A DNA stretch of 36,041 nt from Oscillospiraceae bacterium (lineage in GTDB: Bacteria; Bacillota; Clostridia; Oscillospirales; Ruminococcaceae), in contig JAFSCM010000110.1 of assembly GCA_017436765.1 (NCBI GenBank), positions 1 through 36,041 on the forward strand, read 5' to 3'. Below, piece by piece: positions 16,010 to 23,891 of the stretch. Made by a program: the position numbers and the translations under genes. A model generated the notes under the pieces. It did not search any database. It had not been told where the DNA came from and saw only the letters and a program-made list of their open reading frames with translations. Position 1 is the first letter of the stretch. Every line of letters begins with the position of its first letter.

Positions 16010-16043
16010 ACAGCCACAGATATTGATATATATCTGTGGCTGT
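16010..16043 (-). terminator. Terminator of the BlaI/M56 operon
   Basis: A 14-bp stem, ACAGCCACAGATAT (16010-16023) with its complement (16030-16043). On the minus strand it is followed by ATTTTTAT. It starts 10 bases past the M56 gene stop. Confidence 0.85.
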
Positions 16044-16052
16044 CGGTTGAAA

Positions 16053-17879
16053 TTATTGTTCTCTCAAAGATGTGGAAGAGGTTACAAAGCGGTATACTAT
16101 AACAGTATCGTTGCGCATATCGGCATCATCAGGAGTGTATTCGGCTTCAAAGTTTGCATATATGCCGCCATTTTCCATAGTTGACAGGGCAATTGTCAAA
16201 AGGTCAAAACTGTCATTTGCCAACATTTTGTAACTGAGATGTTTTTTATTGTAATTATATGCTGTCATAAATGACGGATGGCTACCTGCACCTGTATACT
16301 TTTCTCTTGGCAGGGATACAGCAGAAGATGAGGTTACATATTCGTTATGACGGAATATAAATTCCATTCCATCAATACCTCCTTCTTCAGAAAAATGTAC
16401 ATTATAATCGAAACTGCCCTGATTTGTATAATTTTCATCGGCTGAAATTGAATCATTATAAATAACAAGACGACTGGAATATAACTTACCCTGAAGATAA
16501 ATATCTTCAACGATACCGCATTCCTTTACATCACGGTTAAGCTGTACGGTGTATTCAACGCCTTTGCCTATCTGCTTTGGTTCAATCAATATATCTGTCT
16601 TGTTATAGTCCATGGAATCAGCCTTAAGCGGCATCCATCCGTCACCGCCACAGGTGAGAAATATAGTTCCGGGGTTATCCTTATGCTGGAAAACCGGCAT
16701 ATTCTGGTATATTGGATTTATATTTCTGCTGCTGAATTCCCAGTACATTCCATTGTCCCAGTACCAGTCTTCTGTATAAAGCAGATTTCCTACATTAGTG
16801 CTGCCTTTAGGCAGAGAAGTGATGGGATTGCCGGACTGCCGGTAAACCATACCGTTATATATTATCTGACCTTTGTTTGTATCGGGGTTTATGGCAAGGA
16901 TAAAAACAAGAAAAATCGCCAGCAGAGCAACAAATGCTGTATTTATAACGGTTGTTTTTGCAGGGTTGTACAGATTTCTGATGCGCACTTTTGTATCACC
17001 TTCGCCAAAGGCAAGGGGAACGCCTGCAAATATATGTCTGCCTGTTGCAAAATTGAGCAGGGACTGTGTGTAGGAACTGCGGATATCATCTCCAAGTTTT
17101 CTGATAACTGCCTCGTCACAGCTCATCTCCATATCCTGCATTGCAAATTCATAGGCAAGCCATATAACGGGATTAAACCAGTGTAAGCTTAAAGCAATAA
17201 ATGCCAGCAGCTTGAATATATGGTCAAAGCGCTTTATATGATGCTGTTCGTGCAGAATGATATAGCCTGCCTCTTTTTCCGATAAAGTTGACGGCAGATA
17301 TATCCTCGGCTTTATAACACCTGTAACAAAAGGGGAGGATATATAGTCGCAGATATAGATATTGTCCCGTATTTTAAGGGAACCGACCAGCTGTTTTTTC
17401 AGTTTTGTATAGGAATAAATTCCGTAAACTGCCATACCGCAGATACCTAAAATCCATATATCTGTGGCTAAGGCAACAGGAGCTTCCAGCGGGTCAGCGC
17501 GCAGCTGTTCTTCACCTTTTGGCAGATAAAAGTTGATAAGGTGGTCAGCAAAATCAACAGGAGTGTCAACTGCGGGATATTCCGTATGCACAATATCTGC
17601 AGGGATAAACTCCATAACAGATGTACTGTCGTTTATATGTTCCACAGGACTTTCAAATCTTTCAAAAAAGGACAGCTGTGATGTTATGGAAACAGGACAC
17701 AGCAGACGGAACAGCACCACAAGCCACATAGCATAGAATACAGCTGACGGTACTTTTTTGTAACTGATTTTAAACATATAAAAATACAGCCTGAAAACAA
17801 TAATGGCAATTACCGCAACGGATGCAGTGATGCTCATATTGAATACAGCAGGGAAAATGGTATAAAAGATATTTGCCAT
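16053..17879 (-). CDS. M56-family membrane metalloprotease, BlaR1/MecR1-type signal transducer
   Basis: A 608-residue protein with transmembrane helices in the N-terminal half and a gluzincin site H210-E-Q-H-H214. The downstream EMSCDEAV (about residue 250) supplies the third ligand, as in BlaR1/MecR1. A further helix (about residues 305-330) leads to an extracellular region of about 275 residues. That region shows no penicillin-binding SxxK/SxN/KTG pattern I can see, so the signal is probably not a beta-lactam. The expected action is to cleave or inactivate the BlaI-type repressor encoded 4 bases upstream. No beta-lactamase or PBP gene adjoins it. Confidence 0.88.
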   Translation of the reverse strand: MANIFYTIFPAVFNMSITASVAVIAIIVFRLYFYMFKISYKKVPSAVFYAMWLVVLFRLLCPVSITSQLSFFERFESPVEHINDSTSVMEFIPADIVHTEYPAVDTPVDFADHLINFYLPKGEEQLRADPLEAPVALATDIWILGICGMAVYGIYSYTKLKKQLVGSLKIRDNIYICDYISSPFVTGVIKPRIYLPSTLSEKEAGYIILHEQHHIKRFDHIFKLLAFIALSLHWFNPVIWLAYEFAMQDMEMSCDEAVIRKLGDDIRSSYTQSLLNFATGRHIFAGVPLAFGEGDTKVRIRNLYNPAKTTVINTAFVALLAIFLVFILAINPDTNKGQIIYNGMVYRQSGNPITSLPKGSTNVGNLLYTEDWYWDNGMYWEFSSRNINPIYQNMPVFQHKDNPGTIFLTCGGDGWMPLKADSMDYNKTDILIEPKQIGKGVEYTVQLNRDVKECGIVEDIYLQGKLYSSRLVIYNDSISADENYTNQGSFDYNVHFSEEGGIDGMEFIFRHNEYVTSSSAVSLPREKYTGAGSHPSFMTAYNYNKKHLSYKMLANDSFDLLTIALSTMENGGIYANFEAEYTPDDADMRNDTVIVYRFVTSSTSLREQ

Positions 17880-17883
17880 ACAA

Positions 17884-18243
17884 TTACCCCCTCATTTTGT
17901 TTATCATATCCTGCAGCTGGTTGATTTCCTCATCGCTCAGTTTTTTTCTGCTGCTGAAAGCTGCAACAAAAGCAGGCAGGGAACCGCTGAAGCTGTCGTT
18001 TACAACCTCCTCGCTCTGCAAAGCATAGAAATCTTTTTCTGATATCAGGGAAGACACAATTCCGCTGTTATTGACAAAAATACCGCGGTCGCAAAGGCGT
18101 TTAAGCACCGTATATGTGGTGGATTTTTTCCATTCGAGTTCAGCAAGGCAGATTTTTGCCAGCTGGCTGGAAGAAACAGGTTCGTTGTTCCATATAATTT
18201 CCGCAAATTTTGTTTCCACAGGTCCAAGTTTGTATTCACTCAT
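17884..18243 (-). CDS. BlaI/MecI/CopY-family repressor
   Basis: A 119-residue winged-helix repressor with the family N terminus YKLGPVETKFAEIIWNNEPVSSSQL and the recognition helix region KKSTTYTVLKRLCDRG. The C-terminal dimerisation helix (KLSDEEINQLQDMINKM) is complete. It precedes the M56 protease gene by 4 bases, the classic repressor-antirepressor pair. Two perfect TCTACA-N3-TGTAGA dyads lie in its own promoter, so autoregulation is very likely. GAGGTGA lies just before the ATG. Cleavage of the repressor by the M56 protein would induce the operon. Confidence 0.93.
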   Translation of the reverse strand: MSEYKLGPVETKFAEIIWNNEPVSSSQLAKICLAELEWKKSTTYTVLKRLCDRGIFVNNSGIVSSLISEKDFYALQSEEVVNDSFSGSLPAFVAAFSSRKKLSDEEINQLQDMINKMRG

Positions 18244-18256
18244 ATTATCACCTCGT

Positions 18257-18310
18257 TCTACAGATTGTAGACTGTAATTTTATTCTACAATATGTAGACC
18301 TGAAAGTCAA
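18257..18310 (-). promoter_or_regulatory. blaI promoter with two perfect operators
   Basis: On the minus strand TTGACT (18305-18310), a 17-base spacer and TAGAAT (18282-18287). Operator 2, TCTACA-ATA-TGTAGA (18284-18298), covers the spacer and -10. Operator 1, TCTACA-GAT-TGTAGA (18257-18271), lies just past the start point. Their centres are 27 bp apart. The TACA/TGTA half-sites match the BlaI/MecI operator type. Confidence 0.9.
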
Positions 18311-18311
18311 T

Positions 18312-18364
18312 AAAAAACGCGATATACATTTAAGCCGGAAAAAACGGCATAGTATATCGCGTTT
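18312..18364 (-). terminator. Terminator of metG-tatD, abutting the blaI promoter
   Basis: A 13-bp stem AAACGCGATATAC (18315-18327) with its complement (18352-18364), plus an inner GCCG/CGGC pairing. On the minus strand it ends in TTTTTT, and the blaI -35 element starts two bases later. Confidence 0.85.
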
Positions 18365-18421
18365 AACTGCAGATAAATTTGTACTAAACAGTATGGGGGT
18401 AAAATATATTATTAAACAATC

Positions 18422-19198
18422 TTAATCAATCTCAAAAAGTCTTGCTGCATTTTCGTATGTCTGACAGAGCACTTCTTCCTTTGTTCTGCCAAGCTCATCG
18501 GCAATTTTCTGTGCAACCTGATGCAGCATGGAGGAATCACAGCGTTTGCCGCGGTATGGTTCCGGCGCCATATACGGACAGTCTGTCTCAATAAGCAGTC
18601 TGTCAAAAGGCACAACCTTCATTGCTTCCAGTGCTTTGCGTGCATTTTTAAAGGTTACAACGCCTGTGAAGCCAATATAAAAGCCCATTTTTACAAGTAT
18701 TTTAGCACTTTCAGCGCTACCGGAAAAACAGTGTATAACACCGCGGATTCTGCCTTCGTATTTTTTGAGAATTTCAAGGGAATCCTGCATAGCTTCACGA
18801 ATATGGATAATAACAGGTTTATCAAGTTTTACAGCAAGGTCAAGCTGGCGGATAAATACCTCTTTCTGCTTTTCAGGGCTTGCAGCGTCATCGTAATGGT
18901 AGTCCATACCGATTTCGCCGATTGCCCTGCACAGAGGGTCTGCGGCAAGTCTTTCGATTTCATCAAAATCAGCATCGCAGGTATCATCTTCAATATCAAG
19001 AGGGTGAATGCCTGCACAGAAGCACATAAAGTCACTGTTGTGGCTCTGTTCCATAGCTTTTCTGCTTGCGGCTACACTGCTGCCGCAGTTCATCACATAG
19101 CCTACACCGCAGTCTTTGAGATGCTGCATAAGCTGGTCATAATCTTCATCAAAAGCCTTGTTGTTATAATGGCTGTGACTGTCAAAAATTTTTTCCAT
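18422..19198 (-). CDS. tatD: TatD-family metal-dependent hydrolase (DNase)
   Basis: A 258-residue TIM-barrel hydrolase of the TatD/YcfH family, a metal-dependent 3'-5' DNase in characterised members. Metal ligands are visible in FDSHSH (H8, H10), AIGEIGMDYHYD (Glu), PVIIHIREA (His), GVIHCFSG (His) and the final TDCPY (Asp). The length is normal. AAAGGAA precedes the ATG. It follows metG on the same strand, a very common pairing in Firmicutes. A terminator-like hairpin lies in the 61-base gap between them, so its expression may be partly reduced relative to metG. Confidence 0.92.
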   Translation of the reverse strand: MEKIFDSHSHYNNKAFDEDYDQLMQHLKDCGVGYVMNCGSSVAASRKAMEQSHNSDFMCFCAGIHPLDIEDDTCDADFDEIERLAADPLCRAIGEIGMDYHYDDAASPEKQKEVFIRQLDLAVKLDKPVIIHIREAMQDSLEILKKYEGRIRGVIHCFSGSAESAKILVKMGFYIGFTGVVTFKNARKALEAMKVVPFDRLLIETDCPYMAPEPYRGKRCDSSMLHQVAQKIADELGRTKEEVLCQTYENAARLFEID

Positions 19199-19214
19199 AG
19201 CAATAATTCCTTTA

Positions 19215-19248
19215 AAAAAGTCTCTGCAAATAATTACAGAGACTTTTT
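19215..19248 (-). terminator. Terminator-like hairpin between metG and tatD
   Basis: A perfect 12-bp stem AAAAAGTCTCTG (19215-19226) with its complement (19237-19248). On the minus strand it is followed by TTTTTTAAAGGAA, so its T tract runs straight into the tatD ribosome site. No separate tatD promoter is apparent. Confidence 0.8.
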
Positions 19249-19259
19249 GTTATTAAAAA

Positions 19260-21212
19260 TTAACCGATTCTGCTGCCTGCAGGAACATCTTTGTCGATAA
19301 ATACAACTTTTACATCACCGTCAGCTTCAGAAGCAAGAATCATACCTTCACTCATTACACCGCGCATTTTTCTTGGTGCAAGGTTGCCTACGATAACAAC
19401 TTTTTTGCCGATCATATCTTCAGGTGCATACCACTGTGCGATACCGGAAAGGATTGTTCTTTCTCTTTCACCGTCAAAGATTGTGGATTTGAGAAGTTTA
19501 TCGGACTTCGGCAGTTTTTCACAGTGACGGATTTCACCTACAACAAGGTCAACTTTGAAAAAGTCATCAATTGTGATTTCTGCTTTTGGTTCTTCTTTTT
19601 CTTCTTCAACTACAGGAGCAGCAGCTTTTGCAGCAGCTTCCTGTTTTGCTTTTTCCTGTTCTTCAAGCAGTTTCATTTCCTTTGCAATGTCGATACGAGG
19701 GAAGATTACATCGCCTTTTTTAACAGTAACTTCTGTCTTGTAACCGAATTTAAGGTTTTCAAATTTAAGGTCATCTTCTGTAAAGCCAAGCTGTGCGCTG
19801 ATTTTTGTAGCTGTTGTTGGCAGGAATGCCTGAAGAAGTGTATTTGCGAAACGGAGAGCTTCAACAAGGTTGTACATTACAGCTGCAAGGCGAGCTTTGT
19901 TTGCTTCGTCTTTAGCAAGAACCCAAGGAGCTGTTTCGTCGATGTATTTGTTTGCTCTCTGGATAACCTTGAAGATTTCCTGAAGAGCCTGAGGAATAAG
20001 CAGGTTGTCCATACATTCTGTTGTTCTGGCTTCAAGACCTTCACAGAGAGTGATAAGTTCCTTATCAAGTTCAGCAGCTTCTCTTTCAGCAGGAATTGTG
20101 CCGCCGAAGTATTTTTCAATCATTGCAACAGTACGGCTTACAAGGTTGCCAAGGTCGTTTGCAAGGTCTGCGTTGATGCGGTTCATCAGTGCTTCGTTTG
20201 TGTAAAGACCGTCGTTGCCGAATGGAATTTCACGCAGCAGGAAGTATCTGATTGCGTCTACACCGTATTTGTCGCAGAGAAGAACAGGGTCAACAACATT
20301 ACCAACGCTCTTACTCATTTTGCCGCCTTCAAGGAGAAGCCAGCCATGACCGAATACCTGTTTTGGAAGTTCCAGATCGAGAGCCATGAGCATTGCAGGC
20401 CAGATGATTGTATGGAAGCGGAGAATTTCTTTACCAACCATATGGCATGTTGCAGGCCAGAATCTTTCATAGTCATCATATTCATCGTTGAATTTACCAA
20501 GAGCTGTGATGTAGTTGGAAAGAGCATCAACCCAAACATAAACTGTGTGTTCAGGGTCAAAGTCAACAGGGATACCCCATTTAACTGTTGTACGGGAAAC
20601 ACAAAGGTCCTGCAGACCCTGTTTGATAAAGCTTATCATTTCATTTTTGCGTGTTTCAGGTTCGATAAATCTTGGGTTTTCTTCGTAGTGTTTCAGCAGT
20701 CTGTCTGCATAGTTGGAAAGTTTGAAGAAGTATGCATCTTCCTTTGCAAGGTAAACTTCACGGCCGCAGTCAGGGCATTTGCCGTCTACAAGCTGGCTCT
20801 GTGTCCAGAATGTTTCACAAGGTTTGCAGTAGTGGCCTTCGTAGAAACCTTTGTAGATGTCGCCTTTTTCGTAAAGCATTCTGAAGATTTTCTGGATAGC
20901 TTCTTCGTGGTAGTGGTCTGTTGTTCTGATAAATCTGTCATATTTAACATCAAGGAGTTCCCACAGAGCTTTGATGTTTGTAACGATTTCGTCAACATAC
21001 TGTTTTGGTGTTTTGCCTGCAGCAGCAGCTTTGTCCTGAATTTTCTGGCCGTGTTCGTCTGTACCTGTAAGGAACATTACATCGTAGCCTTCCAGTCTTT
21101 TGTATCTGGACAATGCGTCACAAGCAACTGTTGTGTAGCTGTGGCCGATATGAAGATTATCGGACGGATAATAGATAGGAGTTGTGATGTAAAAGGATTT
21201 TCTTTCGCTCAT
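19260..21212 (-). CDS. metG: Methionyl-tRNA synthetase
   Basis: A 650-residue class I synthetase charging tRNA-Met. The HIGH motif is HIGH at 21-24 and KMSKS begins at K298. A zinc knuckle (CKPC ... CPDC, about residues 127-148) sits in the connective domain. The C terminus carries a tRNA-binding EMAP/Trbp111-type domain (about 545-650, VDLVVGEIRHCEKLPKSDKL ... KKVVIVGNLAPRKMRG) after an alanine/glutamate-rich linker. GAGG lies before the ATG at 21212. Its leader of about 167 bases holds a small peptide gene and an intrinsic terminator. No T-box or S-box signature is seen. Confidence 0.97.
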   Translation of the reverse strand: MSERKSFYITTPIYYPSDNLHIGHSYTTVACDALSRYKRLEGYDVMFLTGTDEHGQKIQDKAAAAGKTPKQYVDEIVTNIKALWELLDVKYDRFIRTTDHYHEEAIQKIFRMLYEKGDIYKGFYEGHYCKPCETFWTQSQLVDGKCPDCGREVYLAKEDAYFFKLSNYADRLLKHYEENPRFIEPETRKNEMISFIKQGLQDLCVSRTTVKWGIPVDFDPEHTVYVWVDALSNYITALGKFNDEYDDYERFWPATCHMVGKEILRFHTIIWPAMLMALDLELPKQVFGHGWLLLEGGKMSKSVGNVVDPVLLCDKYGVDAIRYFLLREIPFGNDGLYTNEALMNRINADLANDLGNLVSRTVAMIEKYFGGTIPAEREAAELDKELITLCEGLEARTTECMDNLLIPQALQEIFKVIQRANKYIDETAPWVLAKDEANKARLAAVMYNLVEALRFANTLLQAFLPTTATKISAQLGFTEDDLKFENLKFGYKTEVTVKKGDVIFPRIDIAKEMKLLEEQEKAKQEAAAKAAAPVVEEEKEEPKAEITIDDFFKVDLVVGEIRHCEKLPKSDKLLKSTIFDGERERTILSGIAQWYAPEDMIGKKVVIVGNLAPRKMRGVMSEGMILASEADGDVKVVFIDKDVPAGSRIG

Positions 21213-21255
21213 TTTATATAAACCTCGTCAATAATATTTTATGGATTGAATTAAT

Positions 21256-21285
21256 AAAAAACTATACGCCAGCGCTATTGCGCAT
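21256..21285 (-). terminator. Intrinsic terminator in the metG leader (candidate attenuator)
   Basis: On the minus strand ATGCGC (21280-21285) pairs with GCGTAT (21264-21269), one pair being G-U. An additional GCGC/GCGC pairing is possible, and AGTTTTTT follows. It lies upstream of metG, inside the transcript predicted from 21386-21414, and its stem overlaps the last codons of a leader peptide. Confidence 0.6.
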
Positions 21286-21348
21286 TCGCATTCGACCTCT
21301 CACAGAGGGATAGTCGATAATTCTGGAAATGTAGTATCGTTTGTCCAC
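21262..21348 (-). CDS. Leader peptide upstream of metG, Arg/Met-rich
   Basis: A 28-codon frame starts at GTG 21348 with AAAGGAG 7 bases upstream and ends at TAG 21262-21264. The C terminus reads RGRMRMRNSAGV; in all it has six arginines and two internal methionines, both just ahead of the terminator stem. The frame overlaps the terminator hairpin completely on its 5' side, and the stop codon sits in the 3' arm, so ribosome position would decide whether the hairpin forms. Function as a leader peptide is inference. Against it: only two methionine codons, and no recognised family. Confidence 0.5.
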   Translation of the reverse strand: MDKRYYISRIIDYPSVRGRMRMRNSAGV

Positions 21349-21385
21349 AATAACGCTCCTTTCAAAATCAGATTTATAATTTTCA

Positions 21386-21414
21386 ATTTTACCAAAAAAT
21401 TGCTTTCAGTTCAA
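21386..21414 (-). promoter_or_regulatory. metG promoter
   Basis: On the minus strand TTGAAC (21409-21414), a 17-base spacer and TAAAAT (21386-21391) with an extended TGg. It lies just after the femX stop codon, so metG has its own promoter with a leader of about 167 bases. Confidence 0.75.
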
Positions 21415-21426
21415 GCCAAATTGAAT

Positions 21427-22467
21427 TTATCCTCTCAGTTTGCTGCGCACTTTTAAAGCAAAAGCTATAAGTTTATCGGCAAGAGAGTTGAATGTAAGTG
21501 TAAATTCTCCGGCAGTTTCAACAACATCGCCGTAGAATTTGGCCTTGAAACGGTATACGCCGTAAAGTTCGGCATCGGTTTCCTCATCCAGCGCGATGCC
21601 CTGCATATCGTAAGTGTGGCAGTTGCCGCGAAGAGCCCATTTCATCATTTCCCACTGCATCATATAGGTAGGATTAAGTTTGCGCATCTCGCTTGTGGAA
21701 CAGCCGTATACATGGCTTGTTGTGCCTGCATACTGAATTGACAGGCCGCCGCAGAGTGGCAGAAGGGTATCGTTTTCCTTGTCTTCAAAATAGCACATAA
21801 ACAGCTTTGCGTTGTCAGGAAAGTTTACAAGAATACTTTCAAGATAAGCTTTGGAACGGATTGAGAATTTTTTTCTCTTGCCTGTTTCTTCATAAATTTT
21901 ATAAAAATCATCAAGATATTCGCGGCCAACCTTGCATATTACACCGTTTTTAGGGCCAAAACGGATATAATATCTTGTGCCGGAAGTAAACTTCATAATA
22001 AGTTCATCCTCGCTCATACCTTTGATATAGTTGAGCATATAGTTGTATCTTGGCTGGATTGTATCGTGAAAACCTGCCTTTTCAGTGATGGAAAAACCGC
22101 AGTCTCTGAAAAACTGTATTGTTTCACTTTCGGTTGCAAGCACAAGAGGGTCACAGATAAATTTGTATCCGTTATGTTTTTTTGCAACAGCCCTGATACC
22201 GCAGATAAGGTCTTTTACAACAGCTTTGTCAGTGTAGTCACACACAGGACCTCTTGGGGCATACATCATCCCGAAAGGACCGATTTTCCTTATAAGTATG
22301 GACACACCGCCGATTATACAGCCCTTTTCATCACGGCTTACCACAACTTCATGCAGCCAGTCTTTTTTTACTTTTGCCCAGTTTACACTCTGCTGGAAAG
22401 CACCTTTAGGATGATTGAGACAGAAGCTTTCATATTCATTGTATAAATCTTTTTTCAATATTTCCAT
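21427..22467 (-). CDS. FemX/FemAB-family peptidoglycan aminoacyltransferase
   Basis: A 346-residue protein of the Fem family, which adds amino acids from aminoacyl-tRNA to the lipid II stem peptide on the cytoplasmic face of the membrane. Two GNAT-like halves are evident: FQQSVNWAKVKKDW and GPFGMMYAPRGPVCDY in the first, and GGLSIQYAGTTSHVYGCS and TYMMQWEMMKWALRGN in the second, ending with the usual GVYRFKAKFYGD. The ATG at 22467 was chosen, with GGAG 10 bases upstream; a TTG two codons earlier lies 4 bases from the same site. The amino acid added cannot be read from sequence. Confidence 0.88.
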   Translation of the reverse strand: MEILKKDLYNEYESFCLNHPKGAFQQSVNWAKVKKDWLHEVVVSRDEKGCIIGGVSILIRKIGPFGMMYAPRGPVCDYTDKAVVKDLICGIRAVAKKHNGYKFICDPLVLATESETIQFFRDCGFSITEKAGFHDTIQPRYNYMLNYIKGMSEDELIMKFTSGTRYYIRFGPKNGVICKVGREYLDDFYKIYEETGKRKKFSIRSKAYLESILVNFPDNAKLFMCYFEDKENDTLLPLCGGLSIQYAGTTSHVYGCSTSEMRKLNPTYMMQWEMMKWALRGNCHTYDMQGIALDEETDAELYGVYRFKAKFYGDVVETAGEFTLTFNSLADKLIAFALKVRSKLRG

Positions 22468-22501
22468 TAACAATAGTCTCCGTATACAATTATATTTATT
22501 A

Positions 22502-22510
22502 AGTATAACA
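22502..22510 (-). promoter_or_regulatory. Extended -10 promoter of femX
   Basis: On the minus strand TGTTATACT (extended -10, TATACT 22502-22507), about 35 bases before the start codon. No clear -35. Confidence 0.5.
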
Positions 22511-22564
22511 CATAAAAACTGAAAATAACAGTTATTTATTATTAAATATTATTTTGTAATAAAA

Positions 22565-22593
22565 TTGACAACAAAATATATTTTTGATACATT
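22565..22593 (+). promoter_or_regulatory. Promoter of the ThrE-like exporter operon
   Basis: Consensus TTGACA (22565-22570), a 17-base spacer, then TACATT (22588-22593). GGGAGGA lies 5 bases before the ATG at 22624. Confidence 0.75.
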
Positions 22594-22623
22594 TAATATA
22601 TCCTGATCCGCGGGAGGAAAACT

Positions 22624-23394
22624 ATGAGCGCAACAAACGAGTGTATACTCAAGGCTGCCTGCAAGCTTGGCAGAAATATACTTGAAAACGGCGGTGAAAT
22701 ATACCGCGTTGAAGAAACCATAAACTTCTTTCTTGAAGCTTATGGCATTTTTGATGCGCAGATTTTTGCCATACCTGCAACTATAATAGTTACCATAGAA
22801 GAAGACGGAAAACCTATGACAATGGTGGAGAGGGTAAAAGGGTCCAGTATAAACCTTGACAAACTTTCAAAATTCAACGATCTTAGCAGGCGTGCCTGCA
22901 GGGATAAGCTGCCTGTAGAAAGTGTAATGCAGGAGATAGAAAAGATACGCAGTGAAAAACCGTACAGTTTCTTTATGTCACTTATGTCCTTCGGATTTAC
23001 GGCGTTTTTCTTCTGCCTGTTCTGGAAAGGCGATTTAAGGGATGCGCTTGTGGCTTTTGTCTGCGGTCTGTCCACAAAATACTGTCTGGAGTTTATGTCC
23101 CGCGGCAAGACAAATATATTTTTCAGCAATGCGGTTTCCAGTGCGGTAATTGCATATATTGCAATTCTGTGTGTAAACCTTGGCCTTGCACATCACTATG
23201 ATAAAATTATCATAGGTGCCATCATGTCCCTTGTGCCGGGTGTTGCCATAACAAATATTATGAGGGATATTATTGCGGGCGACGTTATCACAGGTACAAC
23301 CAAACTGGCGGAGGTGCTGCTTACAGCACTTGCCATAGCAGTTGGCATTGCTCTTGCAATGAGTACTGTTATTTTTTTCGGAGGAGGATTGTAA
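22624..23394 (+). CDS. Threonine/serine exporter family protein, N-terminal (YjjP-like) half
   Basis: A 256-residue membrane protein of the ThrE N-terminal (formerly DUF1212) family. A cytoplasmic N-terminal domain of about 115 residues includes GRNILENGGEIYRVEETI and is followed by about five transmembrane helices. The conserved LVPGVAITNIMRDIIAGD lies between helices. In E. coli the equivalent YjjP works with YjjB; here the partner starts 2 bases after the stop codon. Organic-acid or amino-acid export is the family role, and the substrate here is unproven. Confidence 0.88.
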   Translation: MSATNECILKAACKLGRNILENGGEIYRVEETINFFLEAYGIFDAQIFAIPATIIVTIEEDGKPMTMVERVKGSSINLDKLSKFNDLSRRACRDKLPVESVMQEIEKIRSEKPYSFFMSLMSFGFTAFFFCLFWKGDLRDALVAFVCGLSTKYCLEFMSRGKTNIFFSNAVSSAVIAYIAILCVNLGLAHHYDKIIIGAIMSLVPGVAITNIMRDIIAGDVITGTTKLAEVLLTALAIAVGIALAMSTVIFFGGGL

Positions 23395-23396
23395 TT

Positions 23397-23891
23397 ATGT
23401 TTAAGGATATCTTTCTTCCGTGCTTGTGGGCATTTTTGTCCAGTCTTGTTTTCTGCGGAATATTCAATGTACACGACAAAAAAATAATTCTGGTGTCTGC
23501 ACTCGGCGGCGGGCTGGGATGGTTTGCATATCTTCTTGCAGCTCCGTCAGAGTCTGTTGTTATGCAGAACTTTATAGCAGCTGTTACGGTTGCACTGTTT
23601 TCGGAATTTATGTCACGCATATTCAAGGCACCTTCAACGGTTTTTCTCGTTATCGGCGTTCTGCCGATGGTACCGGGCGGAGGCATTTATTATACAATGG
23701 AATACGGTGTGCAGGGGAATACTGCAATGTTTATAGAAAAAGGCCTTGAAACAATTTCCATTGCAGGAGCAATTGCTGTGGGCGTTTCCATAGCATCTGC
23801 ACTTTTCAGGCTGTATTCTTATTTTCAGGCACAGCAATTCAAGCAAAGGGAAAATATGGTAATAAGATATGACAGGAACAATAATAAATAG
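23397..23891 (+). CDS. Threonine/serine exporter family protein, C-terminal (YjjB-like) half
   Basis: A 164-residue membrane protein with about five hydrophobic helices and the family motif GVLPMVPGGGIYYTMEY, the partner of the YjjP-like protein encoded just upstream. In ThrE of Corynebacterium the two halves are fused; here they are separate genes. Its 3' end overlaps the following DUF554 gene by 23 bases, so all three genes are probably cotranscribed and translationally linked. Confidence 0.88.
   Translation: MFKDIFLPCLWAFLSSLVFCGIFNVHDKKIILVSALGGGLGWFAYLLAAPSESVVMQNFIAAVTVALFSEFMSRIFKAPSTVFLVIGVLPMVPGGGIYYTMEYGVQGNTAMFIEKGLETISIAGAIAVGVSIASALFRLYSYFQAQQFKQRENMVIRYDRNNNK

Noticed and set aside
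19524..21221. A 565-codon open frame on the plus strand opposite metG, and similar long frames opposite other genes (for example 26144-26995 minus within the ATPase)
   Set aside because: They have no ribosome site, give Cys/Phe-rich non-protein-like sequence, and are by-products of the codon bias of the highly biased genes on the other strand.
21213..21380. T-box or S-box riboswitch upstream of metG
   Set aside because: The T-box sequence (GGGTGGNACCGCG-like) and the S-box core are not present on the minus strand in the leader.
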